Shown: positions 14,514 to 22,945 of the stretch, piece by piece
Layout: every line of letters begins with the position of its first letter
Position numbering within the stretch: the stretch's first letter is position 1
Origin: Candidatus Bathyarchaeota archaeon
GTDB lineage: Archaea; Thermoproteota; Bathyarchaeia; 40CM-2-53-6
Assembly (NCBI GenBank): GCA_005884195.1
Contig: VBBP01000061.1
Span: 1-35,529 of the forward strand
Direction of reading: 5' to 3'
DNA length: 35,529 bases
Translations under genes and position numbers: made by a program
Notes under the pieces: model-generated
The model's input: only the letters and a program-made list of their open reading frames with translations
Databases searched by the model: none
Told to the model about the DNA's origin: nothing

Positions 14514-15827
14514 TTACGACTCGGTACGTTCGAGTCTAGCAATGAAATAACCAGCAGTTCTGTCTCGATGAGGATAGAACCGTCGACAATTATCTTGGCC
14601 CTTGAGACCAGGTGAGCCAAAATCTTCCAAGATTGAACGTGTCTCGAAATCAGCGTGTGCAGACAGAAACTTTGATAACACAAGTTCATTCTCTTCAAGT
14701 GTCAGACTGCAAGTGCAGTAGAGGACTCGTCCGCCTGGCCGAGCATATCGGGAAGACTCTTCAAGCATTCTGGATTGCAGGAGGGAGAACTTCTGAACGA
14801 GCTTAGGAGAAAGGTGCCATTTCATCCGGGGGTTTCTGTCTAGAATTCCTGTTCCTGTGCAGGGTGGGTCAACAATGACGAGGTCAAAATCTGAGTTGAG
14901 TCCCAGATTTGAGGCGTCTCCGATTAGAGGTGAGGCTATCTTTACTCCGAGCCTCTCTGTTTCTAACCTCCAAGAGGCCATTCTATTCCTTGAATAGTCG
15001 ACGGAGACGATTCGTCCCCGATTCCTCATCAACTGAGCCAGAGTCGCAGTCTTGCCGCCGGGTGCAGCACAAAGATCCAAGACGTCGTCGCCCGGAGCCG
15101 GATCTGCAGCCTTAACCGCTAGGAATGAGGCCAGGTCCTGAACTTGGAAGAGTCCTTTCTCGAAATACTTCGCTAGGATCGAAGGTGACCCCCTCAGCAG
15201 ATGAATACCAGAATCAACCTCAACGAGCTGGCCGGAGTACTTTCTGAGTTCGAGAGGAAGGCTGATGCGACCACGATTTCGCAGGGAATTGACCCGAACA
15301 TATCGAGGACGTGCGGGAGAGGAAAGAATCTTGAGACCAGTCACCCTTCCAAAGTGGTAGAAGCAATACGAGACCCACCACGGCGGATTGTGGGTACGAA
15401 GGCCCACCTGCTCCACCTCGCTCATACCACTCGAAACGTTGGGAGGCCCACTGGCCACTAGATGCCCCAAGAGGCGTTCGAGCCATGGACTTTCGAACCC
15501 AGATGATATTTTCCTCAAGGCCCAAATCACATCAGCTTTTAGATTAGTATTGTCTGCAAGAATCGTGTGGGCGGCGAGGCGGAGGAGTGCAAGGCTCCTC
15601 TTGTCAAATTCAGAGCCTGGAAACGTTATCTGAAGTGTTCTCTCCAGCAGGTCAAGTTTCGAAACCGTATCAATGACCAGTGCGAGCGCGGAAGATTTCT
15701 CGCGTCGGAGTTGAGGATCAGAAGATGCGATTTTTGACACTGCAGATCTTTCACTCTTTCCCTGTGACACAAGCAGCAAAGCTTCGCGGGCTAGTCTGAG
15801 CTTATCCACTAGTTTCGAGTCGATCAT
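14514..15827 (-). CDS. RNA cytosine-C5 methyltransferase with NusB-like domain (NSUN/RsmB family)
   Basis: The protein should methylate a cytosine in rRNA or tRNA using S-adenosylmethionine. The N-terminal 125 residues are all helical and resemble the NusB-like domain of RsmB. The Rossmann domain follows with DLCAAPGGKT (251-260) for cofactor binding. DPPC (320-323) holds the release cysteine C323, and YCTCS (370-374) holds the nucleophile C373. The total of 437 residues fits RsmB-like proteins. The ATG start shares a 58-base divergent region with PolB. Which RNA and which position is modified cannot be read from the sequence. Confidence 0.9.
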   Translation of the reverse strand: MIDSKLVDKLRLAREALLLVSQGKSERSAVSKIASSDPQLRREKSSALALVIDTVSKLDLLERTLQITFPGSEFDKRSLALLRLAAHTILADNTNLKADVIWALRKISSGFESPWLERLLGHLVASGPPNVSSGMSEVEQVGLRTHNPPWWVSYCFYHFGRVTGLKILSSPARPRYVRVNSLRNRGRISLPLELRKYSGQLVEVDSGIHLLRGSPSILAKYFEKGLFQVQDLASFLAVKAADPAPGDDVLDLCAAPGGKTATLAQLMRNRGRIVSVDYSRNRMASWRLETERLGVKIASPLIGDASNLGLNSDFDLVIVDPPCTGTGILDRNPRMKWHLSPKLVQKFSLLQSRMLEESSRYARPGGRVLYCTCSLTLEENELVLSKFLSAHADFETRSILEDFGSPGLKGQDNCRRFYPHRDRTAGYFIARLERTES

Positions 15828-15885
15828 TTCTTGTATCCTTACGGGGAACCTTTTTACCGATAAGCCCTTTCGGCTTTGGCCCCAT

Positions 15886-18471
15886 ATGATGTCCAGCCTT
15901 GACCACTATCTAACAAAACCTGAGCCGGAGACTCCGAAGCCCAGGGCTCCGGCGAAGACGCAGCTCGAGTTCAAGCCTGAGACGCCGAGGGAGATGGATC
16001 AGTCATACTTTGTGGGAGCTGGATACGATGGCGAGAGAAGAGCGGTATTCCTCAAACTCTACGATCCTCAAACTGAGAAGATACAGTTCTGGTACGACAA
16101 CACGGGCCATACGCCCTATTGCCTGTCCAAGGATACTCCCGAGAATCTGCGGAAGAACAAGGAGTTGATGAATCATCCCGGACTCTTAGGCCTCGAGCCA
16201 GCAAGACGATTCGACGCTCTGGAAGGCAAAGAAATTCCCGTGACTGTTGTGCTGGCGAAAGACCCTCTTTCCATTGGCGGAAGACCCACCGGATGTATCC
16301 GAGACATAATTACCGCATGGGAGGCCGATATCCGATACGTCGAGAACTACATTTACGATAGACACCTTGAGCCTGGAATGTCCTACAACATTCACCAAGG
16401 CGATCTCAAACCCGGAACCTCAGCCCAAGTCCCAGCTGTAAGGGAGGCAATCGAAGAAAAAGACGAGGAATACAGAAAGCTGATGGAACGATGGCTGCGC
16501 CTCTTAGAATACCCGGTTCCAAACTATAGGCGCCTCGCGCTCGATATCGAAGTTTACTCGCCGGTTGAGACGAGAGTTCCGGACCCGACGGCGGCGGAGT
16601 ATAAGGTCATCTGTGCCAGCCTTTGCGGATCGGACGGCTCAAAGAGAGTTCTGCTTCTCAAACAGACCGGCACAGAAGGTGTAGAACTTCCTGGAATTGA
16701 GGTCGAAGTGTACGATTCTGAACCGGAACTCATCTCGGCCATTTTCAGGGCTGTCAACGACTACCCGTTTGTCCTAACCTTCAACGGAGATGACTTTGAC
16801 CTCCGATATCTATTTCATAGAGCGCTAAACCATCTCGGTTTTTACCGGGACCAGATACCCATAGAGCTTGGAAGAGAATCCGCTACCGTAAAATACGGTG
16901 TGCACTTGGATCTCTACAAGTTCTTCTTCAACCGATCCATCCAAGTTTACGCGTTTAGCAATCGATACAGAGAGGTCACGCTAGATGCTGTCTCTGAGGC
17001 GCTCCTCGAAACTGGTAAGCTAGACATTTCGGCTTCAGTATCTCGACTAAGTCCAACCGAACTTGCCGCATATTGCTACCAAGATGCTGAGCTCGTGATG
17101 AATCTCACAACGTTCGACGGAGAGGTTGTCATGAAACTGATCACTGCTCTCTCTCGGATTAGCTTCCTGCCCATGGAGGATATGGCCCGTCAGGGTGTCT
17201 CAGGCTGGATCAGAAGCATGCTATTCCGCGAACATCGAGCACGAGGTTTCATCATTCCACGGTCGGAAGAGATCACCGCAAAGAAAGGGTCGACTAGCAC
17301 GACTGCTGTCATCAAGGGCAAGAAGTACAAAGGGGGGATGGTTGTTGATCCGGTTCCAGGTGTTCACTTTGACGTCGCTGTGCTCGACTTCGCTTCACTT
17401 TACCCATCTATAATCAAGACGTGGAACTTGGGCTACGAGACGATTCTGTGCGGGCATGCTGATTGCCGGACAAATAAGATTCCAGATACAGACCACTGGG
17501 TGTGCCGACACAGAAAGGCAATGGAAAGTCAACTAGTTGGATCGCTTCGAGATCTCAGAATACACTGGTACAAACCCAGAGCCAAAGACAAGGGACTCTC
17601 GTCGGATAAGCTCACCTGGTACCAGGTAGTACAGAATGCGCTCAAAGTAGTATTGAATGCCAGTTACGGGGTCTTCGGCTCGGACAGGTTCTCGCTCTAC
17701 TGTCCTCCCCTCGCGGAGTCAACGGCCGCCGTTGGACGCTACGCGATAACAAACACGATTCAAGAAGCAAAACGACTGGGCATCGAGGTCTTTTACGGGG
17801 ACACTGACTCCCTCTTCCTGGGTACGCCTGCAAGGGAGAAGCTGGACGAGCTGATTCGTTGGTCGAAGAAGGAGCTTGGCATGGAGCTCGAAGTCGACAA
17901 GAACTACCGGTACGTTGCTCTTAGTCTTAGGAAGAAAAACTACCTTGGAGTTCATCCCGATAACAAAGTCGACATCAAAGGACTAACTGGCAAGAAGAGG
18001 CACATTCCCGAATTTCTCAAGAACACTTTCACCCAACTTGTAGAGATTCTGGGTCAGGTCAAGACACCGATCGACTTCGACGTGGCAAGGATCAAGATCA
18101 AGGATCTCGTGCAGGATTCGTACAGCAAACTCCGTAACAGGAAATACTCACTGAACGACCTGGCGTTCAACATGATGATTGGAAAATCCGTCTCCGCATA
18201 CACCAAGACTACTCCACAGCACGTCAAAGCGGCCCAGCAGTTGAGCAACAAGGGAAGTGACGTCAGGGCTGGTGACTTGGTCAGCTTTGTTAAGGTCACC
18301 ACGGGGAGCGGGGTAAAGCCGGTTCAACTTGCTAGCATTCATGAGATTGATGTCGAAAAATACAATGAATATATCCGATCAACCTTCGAACAAGTACTTG
18401 ACGCCGTAGGCCTCGACTACGAGGAGCTCACTGGTGCAAAGAAGCTGACATCTTTCTTTTCCGGGGCCTAG
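15886..18471 (+). CDS. polB: family B DNA polymerase with proofreading exonuclease
   Basis: This is a replicative-type DNA polymerase of 861 residues. The exonuclease motifs are intact: LALDIEVYS (DIE at 220-222), FNGDDFD (299-305) and YCYQD (396-400). Polymerase motifs are intact too: DFASLYPSII (501-510), KVVLNASYGVFG (587-598) and YGDTDS (637-642). The C-terminus reads KKLTSFFSG, a PIP-box-like peptide for binding the PCNA clamp, although the usual glutamine is alanine. About 35 N-terminal residues are proline-rich and probably flexible. Two consecutive ATG codons offer alternative starts. CofE follows seven bases after the stop. Confidence 0.96.
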   Translation: MMSSLDHYLTKPEPETPKPRAPAKTQLEFKPETPREMDQSYFVGAGYDGERRAVFLKLYDPQTEKIQFWYDNTGHTPYCLSKDTPENLRKNKELMNHPGLLGLEPARRFDALEGKEIPVTVVLAKDPLSIGGRPTGCIRDIITAWEADIRYVENYIYDRHLEPGMSYNIHQGDLKPGTSAQVPAVREAIEEKDEEYRKLMERWLRLLEYPVPNYRRLALDIEVYSPVETRVPDPTAAEYKVICASLCGSDGSKRVLLLKQTGTEGVELPGIEVEVYDSEPELISAIFRAVNDYPFVLTFNGDDFDLRYLFHRALNHLGFYRDQIPIELGRESATVKYGVHLDLYKFFFNRSIQVYAFSNRYREVTLDAVSEALLETGKLDISASVSRLSPTELAAYCYQDAELVMNLTTFDGEVVMKLITALSRISFLPMEDMARQGVSGWIRSMLFREHRARGFIIPRSEEITAKKGSTSTTAVIKGKKYKGGMVVDPVPGVHFDVAVLDFASLYPSIIKTWNLGYETILCGHADCRTNKIPDTDHWVCRHRKAMESQLVGSLRDLRIHWYKPRAKDKGLSSDKLTWYQVVQNALKVVLNASYGVFGSDRFSLYCPPLAESTAAVGRYAITNTIQEAKRLGIEVFYGDTDSLFLGTPAREKLDELIRWSKKELGMELEVDKNYRYVALSLRKKNYLGVHPDNKVDIKGLTGKKRHIPEFLKNTFTQLVEILGQVKTPIDFDVARIKIKDLVQDSYSKLRNRKYSLNDLAFNMMIGKSVSAYTKTTPQHVKAAQQLSNKGSDVRAGDLVSFVKVTTGSGVKPVQLASIHEIDVEKYNEYIRSTFEQVLDAVGLDYEELTGAKKLTSFFSGA

Positions 18472-18478
18472 CCTCGTT

Positions 18479-19228
18479 TTGCTTGCGATAATCCCTGTGA
18501 AAGGGATTCCAGATATTGAGTCAGGGGATAACCTAGGCGAGATAATTGTTTCCAGACTAAAGGATCAGGGAGAGGAATTTCAAGATGGCGACGTTACGGT
18601 CGTTTCTCAGAAAGTTGTGTCAAAGGCAGAAGGCCGAGTCGTAAACCTGTCTAAAGTGACACCCTCACCGTTCGCATCCTTTATCGCCAAAGAAGCAGGA
18701 AAGGACCCGCGCCAGGTAGAGATTATCCTTCGAGAGACCCGAAAGATCATTAGGATGAAAGCGGGGCATTTGATCACCGAAACAAGGCACGGATTCATTT
18801 GCGCCAACGCCGGGGTTGACGCCTCGAATGTCGCAAGAGGGAAGGACATCGTTACACTGTTACCGTTGGACCCTGATGCCTCCGCCGACCGTATTGGCAA
18901 AACTATCAGAAAGCTTACGGGAAAAGCCGTGCCGGTAATCGTAACTGACACGTTTGGTAGAGCTTGGAGAATGGGCCAGGTCAACTTCGCAATAGGAATC
19001 TCAGGGATGAAGCCAATCCACGACTACAGAGGATCCAGGGATATGTATCGTCACACTCTTCGTGTGACTGAGATTGCCGTCGCCGACGAGCTCGCCTCGG
19101 CGGGTGAACTAGTAATGAACAAATCCGACAAGGTCCCAGTTGCGCTGGTGAGAGGATACAGATTCAGGCGGGGCAAGGGAACGGGCAAAGACCTTCTAAG
19201 ACCTGAAGAACTGGACCTATTCAGATAA
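18479..19228 (+). CDS. cofE: coenzyme F420-0:gamma-glutamyl ligase
   Basis: CofE adds glutamates to the F420-0 tail using GTP, completing the deazaflavin coenzyme F420. Family signatures are IIPVKGIPDIESGDNLGEII (4-23), DGDVTVVSQKVVSKAEGR (37-54), ETRHGFICANAGVDASN and VIVTDTFGRAWRMGQVN. The 249-residue length is exactly that of single-domain archaeal CofE. The start is TTG, immediately after PolB; no alternative ATG precedes the conserved N-terminus. It implies an F420-using organism, although no other F420 gene is in the window. Probably it is transcribed with polB. Confidence 0.94.
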   Translation: MLAIIPVKGIPDIESGDNLGEIIVSRLKDQGEEFQDGDVTVVSQKVVSKAEGRVVNLSKVTPSPFASFIAKEAGKDPRQVEIILRETRKIIRMKAGHLITETRHGFICANAGVDASNVARGKDIVTLLPLDPDASADRIGKTIRKLTGKAVPVIVTDTFGRAWRMGQVNFAIGISGMKPIHDYRGSRDMYRHTLRVTEIAVADELASAGELVMNKSDKVPVALVRGYRFRRGKGTGKDLLRPEELDLFR

Positions 19229-19259
19229 GTCCGGCTCTTCAGTAACTGGCTAAGTCTTA

Positions 19260-20009
19260 ATGATACCAGGAACAGGTTGGCAGGATGACAAAGAGTTGAC
19301 AATGGAGCCGATCAAACCCCCGATGTCGGTACACGTCCGGGATATCCAAAATTTCGCCCGCCTAGCATTAGGCCTAACAGAAGGGTCCCAGATGATCTGG
19401 AGCTTCAAACACAAATCCAGCAACATACTAGCATTCTTCACTGCATACATGTACTGGGATGGAGACATTCCAATCTTGGCTTACACAGAGGCCGATTTTG
19501 ACGATAACAAACCCTTCCTTGCGTACAAGAGCGACTCTCCCAAAGGGGAAGAATGGCAGTTCTCCGACGAAGCCGATGATACCAGATTCAAATACGCCTC
19601 CATAATCAACGTGAAAAACCTGCCTGACGCGTTCGCAAAGAGTATCGAAGGCGACTTTCCAGATGCCCCTGATCCGGTTCTAACGGAGCTTCAAGATGCA
19701 AAGTCCTTGGCGAGGGTTCTGCTCACACTCTCCATGCGAGATGGCAACGTCTTTCCCCTGTGGCACTTCCTCAGAGGAGACAGACACATACTAGGCAACT
19801 GCATACCCTTCGAACACTACTACGACTCCGACGCTCTCCCAATCTTCTTCTACACCGCAACGGTGAGCCCACCCTCCGGACCGTTTCTCAAGTATCTGGC
19901 AGCAAAACCACACGGCGAGAGACTTGAATTCACAAACGCCGCTACGGACGCAAAATACTTTTACACGAAGGTCATTGACGTCATCAACTTCCCACTCTTT
20001 CCGAAGTAG
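19260..20009 (+). CDS. unrecognised protein with internal tandem duplication
   Basis: The 249-residue protein matches no family I know. It consists of two similar halves of about 100 residues. Numbered from the ATG at 19302, the first half (about 14-112) and second (about 132-232) align across LAYTEAD...NKPFLAYKSDSPKGEEWQF and FFYTATV...SGPFLKYLAAKPHGERLEF. Both end in a matching strand (YASIINVKNLPDAF against YTKVIDVINFPLF). No catalytic pattern, signal peptide or membrane span is obvious; aromatic residues are frequent. Either the ATG at 19260 or the one at 19302 may be the start. It lies between cofE and the inositol-phosphate synthase in the same direction, which gives no firm functional clue. 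Confidence 0.75.
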   Translation: MIPGTGWQDDKELTMEPIKPPMSVHVRDIQNFARLALGLTEGSQMIWSFKHKSSNILAFFTAYMYWDGDIPILAYTEADFDDNKPFLAYKSDSPKGEEWQFSDEADDTRFKYASIINVKNLPDAFAKSIEGDFPDAPDPVLTELQDAKSLARVLLTLSMRDGNVFPLWHFLRGDRHILGNCIPFEHYYDSDALPIFFYTATVSPPSGPFLKYLAAKPHGERLEFTNAATDAKYFYTKVIDVINFPLFPK

Positions 20010-20065
20010 ACCAGGGCCAAAGACTTTTCAGCAGTAGATATTCTCTCAAGACTACTGATATCGTC

Positions 20066-21130
20066 TTGCCAAGGGAAATCAGAGTCGCCATCGCCGGAAT
20101 CGGAAACTGCGCCTCAAGCCTCGTCCAAGGAACAGAATTCTACCGCACCGCCCAAAGGAAAACTGGACTGATGAACGAGAAAGTTGGACCCTACAAAGTA
20201 TCAGACATACGATTCGTTGCCGCGTTTGACATCGACGAGAGAAAAGTTGGGAAGGACCTGTCAGAAGCAGTATACGCAGAACCGAACAACACGAGAAAGA
20301 TTGTTCAATTGCGCCCCATCGGAGTCAAGGTCCAGATGGCCCAACCGCTAGACGGAATATCCCCTATCGCAGGCGACAAGATACAGCCAAGCAACGCGAA
20401 GCCATCTAACATTACCAAGGTACTGGAGGACACCAAGACTGACGTGGTGGTTAACCTCACTCCAACAGGCGCCTCAAAAGCCAGCGACATGTATGCCCAA
20501 GCGGCACTGCAGGCGGGCCGAGCATTCATCAATGCCACGCCAGCGAAGATAGCCTCGAACAAGGCGTGGCAAACCAAATACAAGAAAAAAGGAGCCCTGG
20601 TCGTCGGAGATGACATCATGGACCAGATTGGCTCAACCATCCTCCACAAGAACCTCTTATCCTTGCTCGTAAACAGGGGAACACAGATAGGGGAAACTTA
20701 CCAGCTCGACATAGGCGGCGGAACAGAATCACAACTCGCTCTTGACAAGAAGAGATACGAGATCAAGCGGGGAATAAAGACCGCCGCAGTCGCTGCCGCT
20801 GTACCTTACAAGTTCCCAATAGTCGCAGGGTCCTCTGATTTCGTGGACTTCATGGAGAACCGCAGGACGAGCTACTTCTGGATCAAAGGCGAATATTTCG
20901 CAGGAACAGACTTCACCCTCGACATGCGCATCTCTCTCGAAGATGGACCGGCGTGCGCCGGAATTCTAACTGACGTCATACGAATGGTGAAACTTGCGGA
21001 GGACAAAGAGCAGGCCGGAACACTAAACGCGGTCTCATCGTACGGGTTCAAAGCACCACCGAGACGCGTAGCTCTCGAAAACCTTAACCAAGAATTGGGC
21101 TGGATGCCGAAGGGTCCAAGGCCAAATTGA
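20066..21130 (+). CDS. ino1: myo-inositol-1-phosphate synthase
   Basis: The enzyme converts glucose 6-phosphate to myo-inositol 1-phosphate with NAD, supplying archaeal phosphoinositol lipids or compatible solutes. The N-terminal Rossmann motif is AIAGIGNCASSLVQG (8-22), very close to actinobacterial and archaeal Ino1. NLTPTGASKASDMYAQAALQ and KGALVVGDDIMDQIGSTILH follow, and the catalytic-domain region includes NRGTQIGETYQLDIGGGTES. The length of 354 is normal for the short prokaryotic form. The start is TTG. The stop overlaps the pyrF start as TTGA, so the two genes are coupled. Confidence 0.93.
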   Translation: MPREIRVAIAGIGNCASSLVQGTEFYRTAQRKTGLMNEKVGPYKVSDIRFVAAFDIDERKVGKDLSEAVYAEPNNTRKIVQLRPIGVKVQMAQPLDGISPIAGDKIQPSNAKPSNITKVLEDTKTDVVVNLTPTGASKASDMYAQAALQAGRAFINATPAKIASNKAWQTKYKKKGALVVGDDIMDQIGSTILHKNLLSLLVNRGTQIGETYQLDIGGGTESQLALDKKRYEIKRGIKTAAVAAAVPYKFPIVAGSSDFVDFMENRRTSYFWIKGEYFAGTDFTLDMRISLEDGPACAGILTDVIRMVKLAEDKEQAGTLNAVSSYGFKAPPRRVALENLNQELGWMPKGPRPN

Positions 21131-21909
21131 GGCAAACCAGCCAGAAACCGTTCAAGGACCGAATCCTACAATCCGCACGATCCAAAAAGAGCCGGATCGT
21201 TCTCGCCATCGATGTCAACGATGGCCCACCTAAAGAACTGAGCGACCGTGCAACCGATCTGATTGAACAAACCCGCCAATGGATATGCGCGGTCAAGCTC
21301 GGACGCCAGACAATCCTATGTATTGGTCCAGAAAGAACGACCGAATTGCTAAGGAAAATACATGGTAGGGGGCTAACGACGATAATAGACGACAAGCTCA
21401 ATGATATCGACGAGACAAACGCGGCGATTACACGGGCTTATCACAATCTCGGATTCGATGCCATAACCGTTAACCCGTTCACAGGATGGAAAGGTGGCCT
21501 CGAAGCAACCTTCAAGCTCGCCCACGAACGTGGAATGGGGCTTCTAGCGCTCGTCTACATGAGCCACCCCGGAGCCTCTGAAGGATATGGCCAGAAAATC
21601 TTGTCAAACGCCAGATCCAAAAAGACCAGACTCGAGTTCGAAATCTTTGCCGAGAGAGCAGTCAAGTGGAAGGCCGACGGGGCGGTAGTAGGCGCAACCC
21701 GGCCCAGCATAGTTAGGAGAGCTAAAGAAATACTGGGGACGAGCGTGCCTATCTTCTCGCCCGGCGTTGGGACACAGGGCGGAGAAATAGCCCGCTCTCT
21801 AAAGGCAGGAACAGACTATTTCATAATCGGAAGATCAATCACAACAGCGAAGAACCCAGGGAATGTCGCAGAGGAATTCGCAAAAGCTTCCGTTGACTTA
21901 TACAACTAG
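21127..21909 (+). CDS. pyrF: orotidine 5'-phosphate decarboxylase
   Basis: The enzyme makes UMP by decarboxylating OMP, the last step of pyrimidine synthesis. The TIM-barrel motifs are visible: VLAIDVNDG (25-33), the catalytic D89-K90-x-x-D93 array in IIDDKLNDIDETN, ALVYMSHPGASEG, GAVVGATRP and the phosphate-gripper SPGVGTQGG. At 260 residues it resembles the longer archaeal and actinobacterial PyrF type. The TTG start overlaps the inositol-phosphate synthase stop. The gene ends overlapping, by three bases, a small ribbon-helix-helix gene on the other strand. Confidence 0.94.
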   Translation: MRQTSQKPFKDRILQSARSKKSRIVLAIDVNDGPPKELSDRATDLIEQTRQWICAVKLGRQTILCIGPERTTELLRKIHGRGLTTIIDDKLNDIDETNAAITRAYHNLGFDAITVNPFTGWKGGLEATFKLAHERGMGLLALVYMSHPGASEGYGQKILSNARSKKTRLEFEIFAERAVKWKADGAVVGATRPSIVRRAKEILGTSVPIFSPGVGTQGGEIARSLKAGTDYFIIGRSITTAKNPGNVAEEFAKASVDLYN

Positions 21910-22058
21910 GCCTGGCCAGGCTGCCAGAGCTCGCGTCGTAGGAGATCCCGGACGGCCGCCCTAATAGCATCGCTTCTGCTATGATAGATTCCGGCCTTAA
22001 CTAGCTGGTCAACATCATCGATAAGTTTCTCAGGAAGCTTAACGGTGACTAGCTTCAA
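21906..22058 (-). CDS. 50-residue ribbon-helix-helix DNA-binding protein
   Basis: A minus-strand frame opening with TTG encodes LKLVTVKLPEKLIDDVDQLV, then KAGIYHSRSDAIRAAVRDLL and RRELWQPGQA. This is a clear CopG/ParD-like ribbon-helix-helix: one beta strand (KLVTVKLP) for the DNA major groove, a first helix, the G-x-Y-x-S-R-S-D-A-I turn, and a second helix. Fifty residues suffice for the dimeric DNA-binding unit. An upstream stop (TAA) in frame rules out a longer ATG-started form. Its stop overlaps the convergent pyrF stop. It may be a repressor or an orphan antitoxin; no toxin gene is adjacent. Confidence 0.8.
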   Translation of the reverse strand: MKLVTVKLPEKLIDDVDQLVKAGIYHSRSDAIRAAVRDLLRRELWQPGQA

Positions 22059-22124
22059 GGCAACAGCAAAGGGGCTTTACGACGCTTAAGAGGAATAAGG
22101 GTTTCCCCAATTTTTCCGATAACG

Positions 22125-22132
22125 TATTTATC
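22125..22132 (+). promoter_or_regulatory. TATA box for ribosomal protein S25e
   Basis: TATTTATC lies 32-39 bases before the S25e ATG. Transcription would start about 10 bases before the ATG, and no Shine-Dalgarno site is present in between, so the message is nearly leaderless. Confidence 0.5.
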
Positions 22133-22163
22133 CAGCAAAAACGTAGGGACGTACTGACGAATC

Positions 22164-22493
22164 ATGGGCGGCGCTAAGAAGAAGAGCATGGCACAGATGG
22201 AAAGGACCCAGGACCAGACTGACAAGAAAGATGAACCCGGATCGAAAAAGGCTAAGGGCAAGACAGTTGTTGAAAAGAGGCCTAGAGGATTGCAGAGTCC
22301 AGACATCTCCGACCCCAAGTTCCTGGCCGAGGTCCAGAAGATGGGAGCAATTACCCCCTTCTCAATAGCATCACAGTTCAATCTGAGGCTAAGCGTGGCA
22401 AAGGATCTCCTGGAGGACCTGGAGAAGAGGCGGTTGGTGCGGCTTGTGGGCGGCAATGCGAGAATTAGAATTTATCAGCCGGCCGCTGCCTAG
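22164..22493 (+). CDS. rps25e: 30S ribosomal protein S25e
   Basis: This is an archaeal/eukaryotic small-subunit ribosomal protein found mainly in the TACK archaea and eukaryotes. It has a lysine-rich N-terminal tail (GGAKKKSM, KKDEPGSKKAKGK, residues 2-33) and a winged-helix core from about 50 onward: FLAEVQKMGAITPFSIASQF, LRLSVAKDLLEDLEKRRLVR, then a short strand GNARIRIYQP. The length of 109 residues is typical. It is a single gene with its own TATA box; the stop overlaps the convergent cyclophilin-like gene by four bases. Confidence 0.9.
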   Translation: MGGAKKKSMAQMERTQDQTDKKDEPGSKKAKGKTVVEKRPRGLQSPDISDPKFLAEVQKMGAITPFSIASQFNLRLSVAKDLLEDLEKRRLVRLVGGNARIRIYQPAAA

Positions 22494-22876
22494 ACCTTTC
22501 TTATCGTTATCACTGTACCCTCCTTCAGCTGCTTGAAGAGTTCCAACCCGCTGGTAATGCGGCCCAAGAGATTAACGGGACTGTAAGGCTTCGTCGGCCC
22601 GTAGAAGACACAGACCGCATCGCCCTGCGGCCAATAGCCCACTGATCCCACTTCCATATTGCTGCGGGGCTTCTCGCCCGGAGCTTTCACTGTGACTTGG
22701 AAATAGATCTCTTCCCCGTACCTGACCGCCCGACCATTAACTGGAAGATTGCGAAGCAGAGCATCAGAGGTTCGAGGGGCAGCGAACCTAAAGAACTCCC
22801 CCTGAGCCTCGCCGAATCCTTCGATCGAAAAAGCGACTTTGGGCCGCGAGACTTCTGAAGCTGGTCCCTGTGACAT
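22490..22876 (-). CDS. cyclophilin-like fold protein of unknown function
   Basis: The 128-residue protein matches the small archaeal/Thermotoga cyclophilin-like family (COG2164 type). It has strands VAFSIEGFGEAQGEFFRFAAP (14-34, shown in part), the motif VNGRAVRYGEEIYFQV and a core ending GDAVCVFYGPTKPYSPVNLLGRIT. A C-terminal strand TVITIRKV closes the barrel. The peptidyl-prolyl isomerase active-site arginine of true cyclophilins is not evident, so isomerase activity should not be assumed. It lies divergent from the cyclic-diphosphoglycerate-synthetase-like gene, 69 bases away, and convergent with S25e. Confidence 0.75.
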   Translation of the reverse strand: MSQGPASEVSRPKVAFSIEGFGEAQGEFFRFAAPRTSDALLRNLPVNGRAVRYGEEIYFQVTVKAPGEKPRSNMEVGSVGYWPQGDAVCVFYGPTKPYSPVNLLGRITSGLELFKQLKEGTVITIRKV

Positions 22877-22945
22877 TTCCTTGCACTCCCCGGTGAACCA
22901 AGTTATATAGCTCGCTCAGGGCGCACGCCGACAAAGCGAGTTCGA

